This document shows, piece after piece, positions 1 to 5,113 of a stretch of 5,113 nt of DNA. The notes under the pieces are model-generated. The model was not told where the DNA came from. It made no database searches and was given only the letters and a program-made list of their open reading frames with translations. Within the stretch, counting starts at the first letter, position 1, and each line of letters opens with the position of its first letter. Source of the stretch: Candidatus Aerophobota bacterium (GTDB lineage Bacteria > Aerophobota > Aerophobia > Aerophobales > B3-G15); contig QMQA01000122.1 in the NCBI GenBank assembly GCA_003648845.1, forward strand, positions 1 to 5,113, read 5' to 3'. The translations under genes were made by a program, and so were the position numbers.

Positions 1-598
1 GCTTAACCCGATACTCAAGCACCTCTGTCACAATAACCTGGGAAGCACCAGCTATCCTTGCAATCATAGCAACCAATATTCCAATGGGACCTGCCCCCAT
101 AACCATTATAAGGTCGCCAATTCCGCAAGTTGACTTTTTCACTGCATGCAGTGCCACCGCCACAGGCTCAATTAGAGCCGCAGTTTCAAAAGGAAAATTA
201 GAAGGTATCTTGTGAACCTTTTCCCATGATGCTTTAACAAACTCTGCAAAAGCACCATCTATATCAACCCCTATTAACCTCAGCTTTGGGCAAGCATTGG
301 AAAAACCCATTTTACAAGCGATGCATCTACCACAAAAAAGCAGGGGGTTTACCACCACTCTGTCTCCTATCTTAAGGTGAGAAGGGACATTCTTAACAGC
401 AACAACTTCTCCGGCAAACTCATGACCAGGGATAAGGGGAGGGCGAGAACGGGGAAATTTCCCTTTGTAAATCGTCAAATCTGTTCCACAAATACCAGCA
501 GCTCTAACCTTTATCAAAACTTCTCCTTCCTTAATGGAAGGCTTTTTTATTTCTTCAACTCTTACATCGTTTTCGCCATACCAAACAGCTGCTTTCAT
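1..598 (-). CDS. Zinc-dependent medium-chain alcohol/polyol dehydrogenase, N-terminal part (cut by left window edge)
   Basis: Translated by hand from the minus strand: ATG at 598, open for 199 codons to the left edge, so the C-terminal part (roughly 140-150 residues in this family) is missing. The product is a cytosolic NAD(P)-dependent dehydrogenase of the sorbitol/threonine dehydrogenase type, which oxidises a secondary alcohol to a ketone. Catalytic zinc ligands are visible as C37 (in CGTD), H59-E60 (in PGHEF) and E144 (in EPVAVALHA). The structural zinc site has all four cysteines: C89, C92, C95 and C103. The Rossmann motif GAGPIG is at 168-173, and E192 at the end of the second strand suggests NAD rather than NADP. 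AAAGGAG six bases before the ATG fixes the start. It is the last gene seen in the minus-strand series, 237 bases after the DUF362 gene. The family is certain. The substrate (sorbitol/iditol, threonine, galactitol phosphate or another) cannot be told from this half. Confidence 0.93.
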   Translation of the reverse strand, partial: MKAAVWYGENDVRVEEIKKPSIKEGEVLIKVRAAGICGTDLTIYKGKFPRSRPPLIPGHEFAGEVVAVKNVPSHLKIGDRVVVNPLLFCGRCIACKMGFSNACPKLRLIGVDIDGAFAEFVKASWEKVHKIPSNFPFETAALIEPVAVALHAVKKSTCGIGDLIMVMGAGPIGILVAMIARIAGASQVIVTEVLEYRVK

Positions 599-604
599 TT
601 ACAA

Positions 605-611
605 CTCCTTT
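605..611 (-). promoter_or_regulatory. Ribosome binding site of the dehydrogenase gene
   Basis: On the minus strand this reads AAAGGAG, six bases before the ATG at 598. It is a standard strong Shine-Dalgarno sequence and decides the start of the dehydrogenase gene. Confidence 0.85.
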
Positions 612-622
612 AAATTAGTACT

Positions 623-635
623 CTGTAGTCTACAG
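623..635. repeat. 13-bp palindrome upstream of the dehydrogenase
   Basis: CTGTAG-T-CTACAG is a perfect 6-1-6 inverted repeat 25 bases before the dehydrogenase start. A one-base centre is too tight for a good RNA hairpin, so if it functions it would be as a protein binding site (operator). No regulator gene lies in the window. A single short palindrome can also arise by chance. Confidence 0.35.
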
Positions 636-689
636 CTATGCCAACAAAAGGGTTTACTTCGCCTTCCTGACGCCAGTACTTTTAACAAG

Positions 690-715
690 CTGGGACTTCC
701 TCCTGGGACTTCCTC
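690..715. repeat. Perfect tandem duplication of a 13-bp unit
   Basis: CTGGGACTTCCTC occurs twice in direct succession (690-702 and 703-715) without a mismatch, in the gap between the DUF362 and dehydrogenase genes. It could be a recent slippage product in non-coding DNA or a pair of binding sites. It is too short and too few in copy number to be called a satellite. Confidence 0.8.
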
Positions 716-757
716 TATCTCCTGAAAAATCTCTGGTAGATCATGAAGAGATGCTAC

Positions 758-769
758 CTTCTAAAGAAG
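758..769. repeat. 12-bp inverted repeat in the gap before the dehydrogenase
   Basis: CTTCT-AA-AGAAG is a perfect inverted repeat about 160 bases before the dehydrogenase start. It overlaps the spacer of a weak promoter-like pair on the minus strand (TTGACC at 778-773, TAGCAT at 756-751, 16-base spacing). It might be an operator, but both signals are weak. Confidence 0.25.
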
Positions 770-835
770 CAGGGTCAAACCGATAACAAGGAATTAAAGC
801 GATTGCTTGTAGAGTCCATGTAAATGCTTCCAGCT

Positions 836-2002
836 TTAGCTATCCCTCTCCAAGATCATGGCCAAAACTTTTTTCAGAGAACCTGTCTTCGCTGGCTTAT
901 ACTCATGGGGCGGACAACCATTTATATAGATGCCTTCATCTTTATACTTTTCAAGGCATCTGCCAAAGAGGATAATGTCTCCTGAAGATACCCGCGGTTT
1001 TGCCTCAGGTCCTATCAGAATTTGTATATCTTTAAACTCTTTTAAATGATCTTTGTATAGATAAAGACTTTGACCTAATTCATTCAAACAGACACTGCAA
1101 GGATTCCCCTGAATGATTTTTATCCTTCCCCCACTTTCCTCTACCAGTTTAAAAGGATTCTTGGGGCAAGAAAAAGGGAATTTGCCAATCCAATTCTTAA
1201 TTTCTTCTCCCTTAAGCTCAATATTTTCCAGATCAAGAACACCAAGTCCTGCTTCCTTGGCTAATTTGATATGTTCTATTTTCTGAGGATCAAATCCCAT
1301 AATTCTTGCACACACAGCATCCGCAGCTACAGGGTCAGAACTTGCTATAATTAAACCCACAGGAAAGCAAACCCTTGCAGATAAATCTTTACCAAAAGTT
1401 GCATCAATAATGGTAAGACCTGGTTTTACCGCAGTATTTAAATCTACAATACCTTGAGTTAACCCCTGACAGTGAAATTTTCTTTTCCAGTCAGGTCTTA
1501 CTAATCCCTTCATATTTTTCAAACCAAGGGTCACGGTGGTAATGTTGGCTGATTTCATTGCCGCAACACTCACCACAAGGTTAGCCTCTTGAGCAATTCT
1601 GGAAACCTCGATTTCTGAAAAAAAACCACGTTCAGGAACTTTCACTCTGGTGTGAGGCCCATGGCGAAGACTAACCACTTTTGCATTTGCCTTTTCAGCC
1701 AGTTCATATAAGCCATATTCTGTGTAGGCAAAATCTTCTTTAATAGGAATAGCTGGATCCTCGCCTATTAGTACCTCGCAACCATATTCGGAGAAAACCT
1801 TTGCCACTGCCCAAGTAACCGAGGGATTGGCACACTCAAAACCATCTGGACTTGAAATATTAGGCTTTACTAAAACTTTATCGTTCTTGCTACAAAAGTT
1901 GGCAACTCCTCCAATAAGGTCAATAACTTCTTTCACCTTCCTTAGCACTATTGGTGCTGTTGCCTGAGGATGTACTCTTACCAGAGCAACCTGTGACTTC
2001 AC
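836..2002 (-). CDS. DUF362 domain protein with cysteine-bearing C-terminal region
   Basis: 388 residues, cytosolic, with no signal peptide or membrane segment. The N-terminal two thirds match the DUF362 family as I know it: VLVKPN at 43-48, GEDPA at 80-84, VVSVAAMK at 143-150, LGLKNMKG at 159-166, IIDAT at 198-202, and SSDPVAADAV at 221-230 followed by MGFDP. The family has no firmly assigned reaction; some members are fused to ferredoxin domains. Here residues from about 275 carry C279, C302 and C305 (NPCSVC), C349 (FGRC) and C363 (NGCPPHE), which could ligate a metal or Fe-S cluster; that is inference. The start is GTG at 2002, the first start codon after an in-frame TGA 12 bases upstream, with AAAGGCGAGG just before it. 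It lies 127 bases downstream of the BMP gene and 237 bases ahead of the dehydrogenase, all on the same strand. Family call is secure; function unknown. Confidence 0.9.
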   Translation of the reverse strand: MKSQVALVRVHPQATAPIVLRKVKEVIDLIGGVANFCSKNDKVLVKPNISSPDGFECANPSVTWAVAKVFSEYGCEVLIGEDPAIPIKEDFAYTEYGLYELAEKANAKVVSLRHGPHTRVKVPERGFFSEIEVSRIAQEANLVVSVAAMKSANITTVTLGLKNMKGLVRPDWKRKFHCQGLTQGIVDLNTAVKPGLTIIDATFGKDLSARVCFPVGLIIASSDPVAADAVCARIMGFDPQKIEHIKLAKEAGLGVLDLENIELKGEEIKNWIGKFPFSCPKNPFKLVEESGGRIKIIQGNPCSVCLNELGQSLYLYKDHLKEFKDIQILIGPEAKPRVSSGDIILFGRCLEKYKDEGIYINGCPPHEYKPAKTGSLKKVLAMILERDS

Positions 2003-2129
2003 TATCCTCGCCTTTCACTGGCTTAAGTTGATATTCCCAGTTAAGTCTGTGTCTTTAGATGAATAAATATACTAATAATAAAAAGTCTACCACTATCTTT
2101 TCTCTGATTATTTTCATTGCCTTGTTGTT

Positions 2130-3203
2130 CTATTTTAAGGTAACAGGTTTAAATTTTTTATATTCCTCTTTATTCTTAGGAACCTCGATGTGTCCTGCAA
2201 TAATCTCCTTCTTGATCTTTGATAGAAATTCTAATATATCGGTAGGGACATACTCGATAGTATACTGCATTTCGCTAAGATCAATTCCTCTTTCTGAAAC
2301 GCCCAGAATGTGCATACCTGGAGTAAATTTATCCTCAATAACGCTCTTGATCCCATAAAAAGCCGCCATATCATACCTTCTGACCACACTAGTTAATACT
2401 CTACCTATAGCCCAGTGTTCGCCAATTGGTTGCATAGCTTCCCATTCCTTATGAGGATTAAGAACAATTGCATAGTACTTTTTATCAGCCGGTTGCTCCA
2501 TTACAGCCTCTATTAGTCCATCATTGCATCCATCCCCTGCTGCACCAAAAATAATATCCACTCCTTGCTTAATTTGCTGCAAAGCAACCTTTTTCCCTTT
2601 ATCTCTATCCTCAACACTACCTGTATAAGAACTTACCACTTCGAGTTCCTTCTGTACATTTTTTTGGTAAGTAATAATACCTGCCCGATATCCAAATTCA
2701 AACGCCTGTGTTTGCTGATCAGAAACTCCACCTATGAAACCAACCTTACCAGTCTCACTCATCCTTGCCGCAAGAAGACCTGCCAGAAAAGCTCCCTCTT
2801 CCACTTTAAATGAATAACAGACCACATTTGGCTGATTAACTTTCCCCTCTATAAACACAAATTTTGTCTTTGAATATCTAGGGGCAACCCTTAACAAAGA
2901 ATTCTGCATCTGAGGTCCCACCAGAACAACAACATCGGCATCGCCAGCTGCTTTTTTCAAAGTTTTTTCATACTCATCCTCCTTCGCAGGCTGAAGAACA
3001 CCAACTTTTACCTTTAATTCTCTATAAGCCTTAATTACTCCATCCCAGGTAAAATCATTTTTAGATTTATCTCCCAACCCATTAACATCTGTTACCAAGA
3101 CAACTTTTAATTGTTTAGCATCAGCCTGAGAAAAAACTTCATATCCTCCAACCAGCACAAAAAGAAAGCAAAAAACAAAGATCAAAATCTTCACCCTTCT
3201 CAC
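2130..3203 (-). CDS. BMP/PnrA-family ABC-transporter substrate-binding protein
   Basis: 357 residues, a usual length for the family. Residues 4-19 are a hydrophobic signal core after MRRVK, with likely signal peptidase I cleavage near SQA/DA (25-29). There is no lipobox cysteine, so it should be a free periplasmic protein rather than the lipoprotein common in this family. Family marks: GLGDKSKND at 42-50, CYSFKVEEGAFLAGLLAA at 129-146, GKVGFIGGV at 152-160, FEFGYRAGI at 168-176, the DKGKK-to-IIFGAAGDG stretch at 201-225, and VLTSVVRRYD at 269-278. Known members bind purine nucleosides for ABC uptake. The GVDxDQ-like motif, whose aspartate contacts ribose in characterised members, is replaced by AIVLNPHKEW (245-254), so the ligand may differ. 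The start is GTG at 3203, set by AAAGGAGG six bases before it. No permease or ATPase genes accompany it here. Confidence 0.92.
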   Translation of the reverse strand: MRRVKILIFVFCFLFVLVGGYEVFSQADAKQLKVVLVTDVNGLGDKSKNDFTWDGVIKAYRELKVKVGVLQPAKEDEYEKTLKKAAGDADVVVLVGPQMQNSLLRVAPRYSKTKFVFIEGKVNQPNVVCYSFKVEEGAFLAGLLAARMSETGKVGFIGGVSDQQTQAFEFGYRAGIITYQKNVQKELEVVSSYTGSVEDRDKGKKVALQQIKQGVDIIFGAAGDGCNDGLIEAVMEQPADKKYYAIVLNPHKEWEAMQPIGEHWAIGRVLTSVVRRYDMAAFYGIKSVIEDKFTPGMHILGVSERGIDLSEMQYTIEYVPTDILEFLSKIKKEIIAGHIEVPKNKEEYKKFKPVTLK

Positions 3204-3209
3204 TTTCTT

Positions 3210-3217
3210 CCTCCTTT
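3210..3217 (-). promoter_or_regulatory. Ribosome binding site of the BMP-type gene
   Basis: The minus strand reads AAAGGAGG followed by six bases (AAGAAA) and the GTG at 3203. This near-consensus site at ideal spacing selects this GTG over the second GTG three codons later. Confidence 0.88.
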
Positions 3218-3249
3218 GAATGTATTAGTATTTGAAGGTGCTAGTAAAA

Positions 3250-3262
3250 AAATAGACTATTT
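3250..3262. repeat. AT-rich palindrome followed by a T run
   Basis: AAATAG-A-CTATTT on the plus strand is a perfect 6-1-6 inverted repeat. On the minus strand it is followed directly by further T residues (seven T in a row in total, 3252-3246), which looks like a very weak terminator: at most a five-pair all-AU stem with a three-base loop. It lies inside the larger inverted repeat of the BMP leader. Confidence 0.25.
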
Positions 3263-3268
3263 AATAAT

Positions 3269-3292
3269 TTACCTCGTAAGCATCACCTCCTT
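3269..3292 (-). promoter_or_regulatory. Orphan extended Shine-Dalgarno sequence with a four-codon ORF
   Basis: The minus strand reads AAGGAGGTGAT (3292-3282), which matches the complement of the common bacterial 16S rRNA 3' tail over 11 bases. The only start codons nearby overlap it: ATG at 3283 (preceded in frame by GTG), giving Met-Leu-Thr-Arg-stop ending at 3269. No further ATG, GTG or TTG occurs before the BMP ribosome binding site. It may be a ribosome standby site, a minimal leader peptide or a relic of a lost gene start. Confidence 0.4.
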
Positions 3293-3315
3293 CAAACAAA
3301 TAAATATAGAGCTTA

Positions 3316-5113
3316 CTATGATAAAGATAAATCAGGAACTATGTATAACAGGGGCAACCACGCAATTAGGTAGACTCCTGCACTCAACAAGAGTGCCTGA
3401 GTGAATCCAAATAACAAAGCTATCACCAGAACCACTATAGAGCCTACTACTGAGGCTACTCCGTTAACCGCATATGCAATGGGGATATGTTGGGGAGAAT
3501 ATCTGCGCAATATCTGTAATCCCACAGGAAAAGGTATTCCCATTAAAAAACCTACAGGGAACACCACCCCCATTACTATCAATGAACGAAGGAGGATGCT
3601 CATTGTTAAAAAGTGGTCAAAAAGAAAACTTAACAAGGGGATGTAAAAAATAATTATGACAGATATGCCAAGTGGTACAAGAACAATCTTTTTTGAAATT
3701 TCCTTGCCAATCAGTCGTTCACTAAGCAAACTACCCAACCCGCTAGATAAAAGTAAGGAAAAAAGAACCACTGAGAGTAAAAGGGAAGGGTAACCCAAAA
3801 AGAGAAGAGATTTCTCGATCAGAGAAACCTCGATCAGCATATATCCTATACCCAGAACGGAAAAATAAACTGCCAGAAACGTACCCAATCTTGTATTTTC
3901 CTTTATTCTTTTCCTCTCCCATATAACAATCCAAAAGATCATACTCAAAAGGAGAAAACTTATAGGGTAAAGTAGCACCTTCAACTCCAAAGGGACTCCT
4001 TTATCAAACTGATAGAAAAACGGGCTATTGTCAGTCGCAGGAGCAACTCTAGCACTGGTGTAAGAGATAAAACCTTGGAGACTTTCCTCTCCTTTGGAAA
4101 TTATAGCATAAAATTCTCCTCTCTTCCAGTAAGGTAGAAATAGAGGAGTAAATTCTAACTTGAGTGCTAACTTACTTATCTTTTTTATCTCCTGGGAAGT
4201 GAATGGAGATTTTTTTACTACCAGAAGAGGCCTGAAAATAGTATCATTCCTGGAACCGTTGATAACAATAATGTGACTCGATGCTTCTTGTATATTCTTT
4301 ACCCCACTCTCCTGCAAAGCTTTAAGTGCGGTGATGAACCCTTTTGTTAAATCGTAAATATCGTGGAATATAATAACCAGCCTACCATTTGGTTTAAGAT
4401 GAGCAAGATACTCACCAAAGGCCTCACGGGTGAACACATAGTTCTCAGTGAATGAATAACCCTTTAGCTCTGCAGATTGGGTATAAACTAAGGAAAGATA
4501 AAGTAAATCAAATTTATCGTTAGAAGCCCTCATGAACCTTCGTCCCTCATCTACTACTATTTGCACATTATCGTAATCCTCATAAATTCCTCCATTGAAC
4601 TTTGAAAATTTATGCATAACTCGTACAATTCCGGGATTAACCTCTACTCCAATAACCTTATTACTACCTCCTATCAAAGCAAATAATACATCTATTCCTC
4701 CTCCGGGACCAATTATAAGCACCTCATCAGTTTCGCCCCATAGATAAGGGAAAAATCCTATGTCTTTTTTGAGGTAATCCAATTTTCTTAAATTTCCATC
4801 AAATCTTAACATTGGTGTTCCTGCACCACCATCAATATATATCCACTTACGCAAAGAGTTGTCATCCTCCACTACATCGGTACGCCCTAACGCACTCCAA
4901 TTAGTGTAAACAATTTTCGCCTTTTGTTGAGGGTTATTGATCTGGGTAAACAAGGTTTTAGTATAGTGGTAGTGAGGGGGTGGTATAAGTTGAAAAAAAA
5001 GAGATTTTACAGCGAGTATGAGTAAAATCACACTCGTCCCCAAGTATAGAAAAGAAAGCATTTTAAATAGTTTTTGGCCATTTAAAGAAAAAAGCACTCC
5101 TGCTATAAAGCTA
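3316..5113 (-). CDS. Membrane-bound spermidine-synthase-like protein (5' end probably beyond right window edge)
   Basis: At least 593 residues counted from GTG at 5097. The frame stays open to the window edge (SFIAG just before), and AGGA directly abuts that GTG with no spacing, so I infer the true start lies outside and an N-terminal membrane part is missing. Order of parts: a membrane helix (about 12-38), a spermidine-synthase/methyltransferase fold (about 56-300), a linker, then roughly seven C-terminal membrane segments (371-590). The nucleotide-binding fold shows IIGPGGGIDV at 128-137, the acidic strand end E152 (VEVNP) and VVDEGR at 181-186. The catalytic aspartate motif of true aminopropyltransferases (DSxDP-like) is replaced by LSLVYTQSAE (201-210). 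The C-terminal part has LGIGYMLIEV (415-424), GFLMGIPFPVGL (516-527) and YAVNGVASVVGS (542-553), typical of fused MFS/spermidine-synthase proteins. It ends with tandem stops TAG TAA, 112 bases before the BMP gene. Reaction unknown; probably not a classical spermidine synthase. Confidence 0.85.
   Translation of the reverse strand, partial: SFIAGVLFSLNGQKLFKMLSFLYLGTSVILLILAVKSLFFQLIPPPHYHYTKTLFTQINNPQQKAKIVYTNWSALGRTDVVEDDNSLRKWIYIDGGAGTPMLRFDGNLRKLDYLKKDIGFFPYLWGETDEVLIIGPGGGIDVLFALIGGSNKVIGVEVNPGIVRVMHKFSKFNGGIYEDYDNVQIVVDEGRRFMRASNDKFDLLYLSLVYTQSAELKGYSFTENYVFTREAFGEYLAHLKPNGRLVIIFHDIYDLTKGFITALKALQESGVKNIQEASSHIIVINGSRNDTIFRPLLVVKKSPFTSQEIKKISKLALKLEFTPLFLPYWKRGEFYAIISKGEESLQGFISYTSARVAPATDNSPFFYQFDKGVPLELKVLLYPISFLLLSMIFWIVIWERKRIKENTRLGTFLAVYFSVLGIGYMLIEVSLIEKSLLFLGYPSLLLSVVLFSLLLSSGLGSLLSERLIGKEISKKIVLVPLGISVIIIFYIPLLSFLFDHFLTMSILLRSLIVMGVVFPVGFLMGIPFPVGLQILRRYSPQHIPIAYAVNGVASVVGSIVVLVIALLFGFTQALLLSAGVYLIAWLPLLYIVPDLSLS

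Larger units (their letters stand above)
3231..3296 (-). promoter_or_regulatory. Inverted repeat in the leader of the BMP gene that could mask an extended Shine-Dalgarno sequence
   Basis: In the minus-strand transcript UUUGAAGG (3296-3289) can pair perfectly over 8 bases with CCUUCAAA (3238-3231). Alternatively UUUGAA plus GGUG pairs with CACCUUCAAA (3240-3231), ten pairs with a three-base bulge. The 5' arm lies within an AAGGAGGUGAU segment, so this stem would cover it. A second UUCAAA abuts the real BMP ribosome binding site (3220-3215) and could compete for the same arm. The pairing is seen directly; a regulatory role such as a translational switch is inference. Confidence 0.4.

Noticed and set aside
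377..725. Two plus-strand ORFs over the start of the dehydrogenase gene
   Set aside because: They are antisense to a coding region with complete zinc-site motifs, and their own translations show no domain.
619..783. A stop-free plus-strand stretch of about 55 codons between DUF362 and the dehydrogenase
   Set aside because: It has no start near its beginning, no ribosome binding site and no recognisable family. The opposite strand has a similar-length open stretch after a stop. Neither can be supported as a gene.
2028..2060. Inverted repeat CTTAA...TTAAG before the DUF362 gene as a terminator
   Set aside because: The stem is only five AT-rich pairs with no T run after it on the minus strand.
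2055..2117. Minus-strand 20-codon hydrophobic ORF just after the BMP gene (starts MKIIREKIVV)
   Set aside because: The only ribosome binding candidate, AAGG, is two bases from the ATG. The sequence is AT-rich, so a short hydrophobic frame is expected by chance.
2059..2358. Plus-strand ORF of 99 codons
   Set aside because: Most of it overlaps the 3' end of the well-supported BMP gene on the opposite strand. It has no family features or ribosome binding site.
3253..3296. Sigma70-like promoter TTGAAG/TAAATT before the BMP gene on the minus strand
   Set aside because: Each box matches only four of six positions with an 18-base spacer. In AT-rich DNA this is not enough to call a promoter.
3743..3934. 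Minus-strand 63-codon ORF in another frame of the spermidine-synthase-like gene
   Set aside because: It lies wholly inside conserved membrane-segment coding of the main frame and is a frame shadow.

Overview
The window is bacterial and moderately AT-rich. It carries four protein genes, all read on the minus strand, so transcription runs from high to low coordinates. In order of transcription they are: (1) a membrane-embedded spermidine-synthase-like protein, whose frame is still open at the right edge; (2) a BMP/PnrA-family periplasmic substrate-binding protein; (3) a DUF362 protein with extra C-terminal cysteines; (4) a zinc-dependent medium-chain (sorbitol/threonine-type) dehydrogenase, cut by the left edge. 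The gaps between them are about 112, 127 and 237 bases. No RNA genes, CRISPR array or intact mobile element could be seen.

The organism cannot be named. Strong AGGAGG-type ribosome binding sites and GTG starts for two internal genes are clearly bacterial. The BMP protein has a signal peptide without a lipobox cysteine, which would suit a free periplasmic protein in a two-membrane bacterium. The DUF362 protein and the Zn-dehydrogenase suggest an anaerobe, possibly an uncultured lineage. This is inference from gene content only.

Layout. 1-598: N-terminal 199 codons of the dehydrogenase. 599-835: non-coding gap with a perfect 13-bp tandem duplication and two short palindromes. 836-2002: DUF362 protein. 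2003-2129: AT-rich gap with no convincing signal. 2130-3203: BMP-type binding protein. 3204-3315: short but structured gap with an 11-nt perfect match to the anti-Shine-Dalgarno tail that serves no normal gene, an inverted repeat able to mask it, and the real ribosome binding site of the BMP gene. 3316-5113: spermidine-synthase-like membrane protein.

How they may work together. The binding protein would capture a small molecule, classically a nucleoside, but here the usual ribose-binding motif is not recognisable. The dehydrogenase could oxidise a polyol or sugar-like alcohol, and DUF362 is uncharacterised. Shared strand and order suggest a loose transcription unit, but the gaps are wide enough for separate promoters, and no ABC permease or ATPase lies within the window. 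The most interesting points are the leader of the BMP gene, the altered ligand motif of the BMP protein, and the loss of the aminopropyltransferase catalytic motif in the spermidine-synthase-like protein.
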